Shown: piece after piece, positions 63,332 to 64,000 of the stretch
How positions within the stretch are numbered: the stretch's first letter is position 1
Layout: each line of letters starts with the position of its first letter
Source of the DNA: Aldehydirespirator sp965220485
GTDB lineage: Bacteria; Actinomycetota; Acidimicrobiia; Acidimicrobiales; Aldehydirespiratoraceae
NCBI GenBank assembly: GCA_965220485.1
Contig: OZ244832.1
Location: forward strand, 3,906,001-3,970,000
Direction: 5' to 3'
DNA: 64,000 nt
Notes under the pieces: generated by a model
Seen by the model: only the letters and a program-made list of their open reading frames with translations
Told to the model about the DNA's origin: nothing
Database searches by the model: none
Position numbers and translations under genes: made by a program

Positions 63332-64000
63332 GTGGCTCTTTCGAACTATGAGCGAGTCGGCAAGGCGGTGGCGCTGCTGGGGGAGGGCATCGCGCCCTTC
63401 GTGGCGCGCGAGTGCCAGGCCCAGTTCGGCGACGAATGGGCCGCAGATGTGCAGCGAGCGAACACGCGGGGCACGGGTCGGCCCAGAACCGTCAACCCCA
63501 AGGACGCCCAGTTCCTGTTGCGAGTGATGTGGGACGAGTGGAACACGATCTTCGTCAAGAAGCTCTCCCGAAACGACCGCAGCTACGTCTCGGAGCTTCA
63601 GACAGTGCGCAACTCGTGGGCGCACAACGACAGCTTCTCCACCGACGATGCCCTTCGGGCACTGGACACCTCCAAGCGGCTGCTGGAGTCTGTGGGTTCC
63701 GGTGCCCAGGCCATCGAGGTCGACAAGCTTCACCAGCAGCTCCTGCGACTGAAGTTCGACGAGCAGGCCCGCAACATCGAGCAGCGTGCTGCGGCCGCTC
63801 CGGCCGACGGACGCACGTCTGCGGGCCTGCCTGGCTGGCGCGAGGTTATCGAACCTCATGAGGACGTGGCCACGGGCCGCTTCCAGCTCGCAGAGTTCGC
63901 TGCGGACCTGCACCAGGTGTGGCGTGGAGAGGCCGCCTTCGAGTACGGCGACCCGGTCGAGTTCTTCAGGCGCACCTACATCACCGAAGGACTCGCCAGC
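63332..64000 (+). CDS. Swt1-HEPN/DUF499 ATPase, 3' end beyond window
   Basis: The frame from GTG 63332 stays open to the window edge (223 residues). Its N-terminus is a Swt1-like HEPN domain with TVRNSWAHND, giving the R-x4-H motif (Arg 93, His 98) of HEPN ribonucleases. From about residue 170 the DUF499 start is clear: GWREVIEPHEDVATGRFQLA, then EFAADLHQVW and DPVEFFRRTYITEGLA. DUF499 proteins are large predicted ATPases found with DUF1156 methyltransferases. It begins about 60 bp after the second methyltransferase, in the same direction. The ATPase motifs lie outside the window. Confidence 0.85.
   Translation, partial: MALSNYERVGKAVALLGEGIAPFVARECQAQFGDEWAADVQRANTRGTGRPRTVNPKDAQFLLRVMWDEWNTIFVKKLSRNDRSYVSELQTVRNSWAHNDSFSTDDALRALDTSKRLLESVGSGAQAIEVDKLHQQLLRLKFDEQARNIEQRAAAAPADGRTSAGLPGWREVIEPHEDVATGRFQLAEFAADLHQVWRGEAAFEYGDPVEFFRRTYITEGLAS

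Noticed and set aside
50854..64000. Assignment as a DISARM system
   Set aside because: The helicase resembles DrmD, but no drmA, drmB or drmC is present in the window and the DUF1156/DUF499 partners fit another system type better.

Overview
The window reads as a chromosome segment of a high-G+C actinobacterium, most likely in or near the class Acidimicrobiia. This placement is an inference from gene content: an F420-type luciferase-like oxidoreductase, a MatB-like malonyl-CoA synthetase, a free-standing LigD-type polymerase domain, many GTG starts and lineage-type dispersed repeats. No rRNA, tRNA or CRISPR array was found.

Region 1 (about 1-16.9 kb) is a mobile, partly decayed accessory region. 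It holds a frameshifted AbiEii-like nucleotidyltransferase, a complete IS630-family element, remnants of IS110, IS21 and a tyrosine integrase, a MITE, a four-gene minus-strand operon built round a DUF433/DUF5615 toxin-antitoxin pair, a second nucleotidyltransferase toxin-antitoxin-like pair, a DUF4268 nuclease-like protein and a GIY-YIG-like protein. At its right edge a complete P4-type integrase diverges from an AlbA_2/ATPase regulator. Their shared intergenic region carries a perfect 12-bp inverted repeat and four 11-bp iteron-like repeats.

Region 2 (about 17-50.8 kb) is mainly housekeeping and metabolic. It contains SRPBCC and GlnRS genes, a LivHMGF branched-chain amino acid-type ABC transporter with a LivJ-type binding lipoprotein encoded about 7 kb away, a TPP-dependent acetolactate synthase-like enzyme, a FAH-family hydrolase, LigA/LigB-type extradiol dioxygenase subunits and a thioesterase. 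Further on are MatB-like and AMP-binding acyl-CoA synthetases, aroK-aroQ, a GT-C/DPM1-like glycosyltransferase pair, a LigD polymerase domain, an LLM oxidoreductase, a secreted-effector-like protein with DGxxSRxD repeats, a DsbB/thioredoxin pair, an aminotransferase, psuG and a P450. Many intergenic gaps hold tandem or dispersed repeats, several of which begin inside the 3' end or stop codon of the upstream gene.

Region 3 (about 50.8-64 kb, continuing past the window) is a defence locus. In order it has an SNF2 helicase with a C-terminal DUF3883 domain (frameshifted), a compact four-gene cassette of clearly lower G+C (YwgA/SocA-like protein, membrane protein, PD-(D/E)XK nuclease-like protein, unknown protein with a CxCxxC zinc-type motif), two tandem DUF1156 DNA methyltransferases, and the start of a Swt1-HEPN/DUF499 ATPase. 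The second methyltransferase is interrupted by a run of 14 G residues that puts it out of frame, which is either phase variation or a sequencing artefact. The low-G+C cassette inside a DUF1156/DUF499 system is the best candidate here for an undescribed module.
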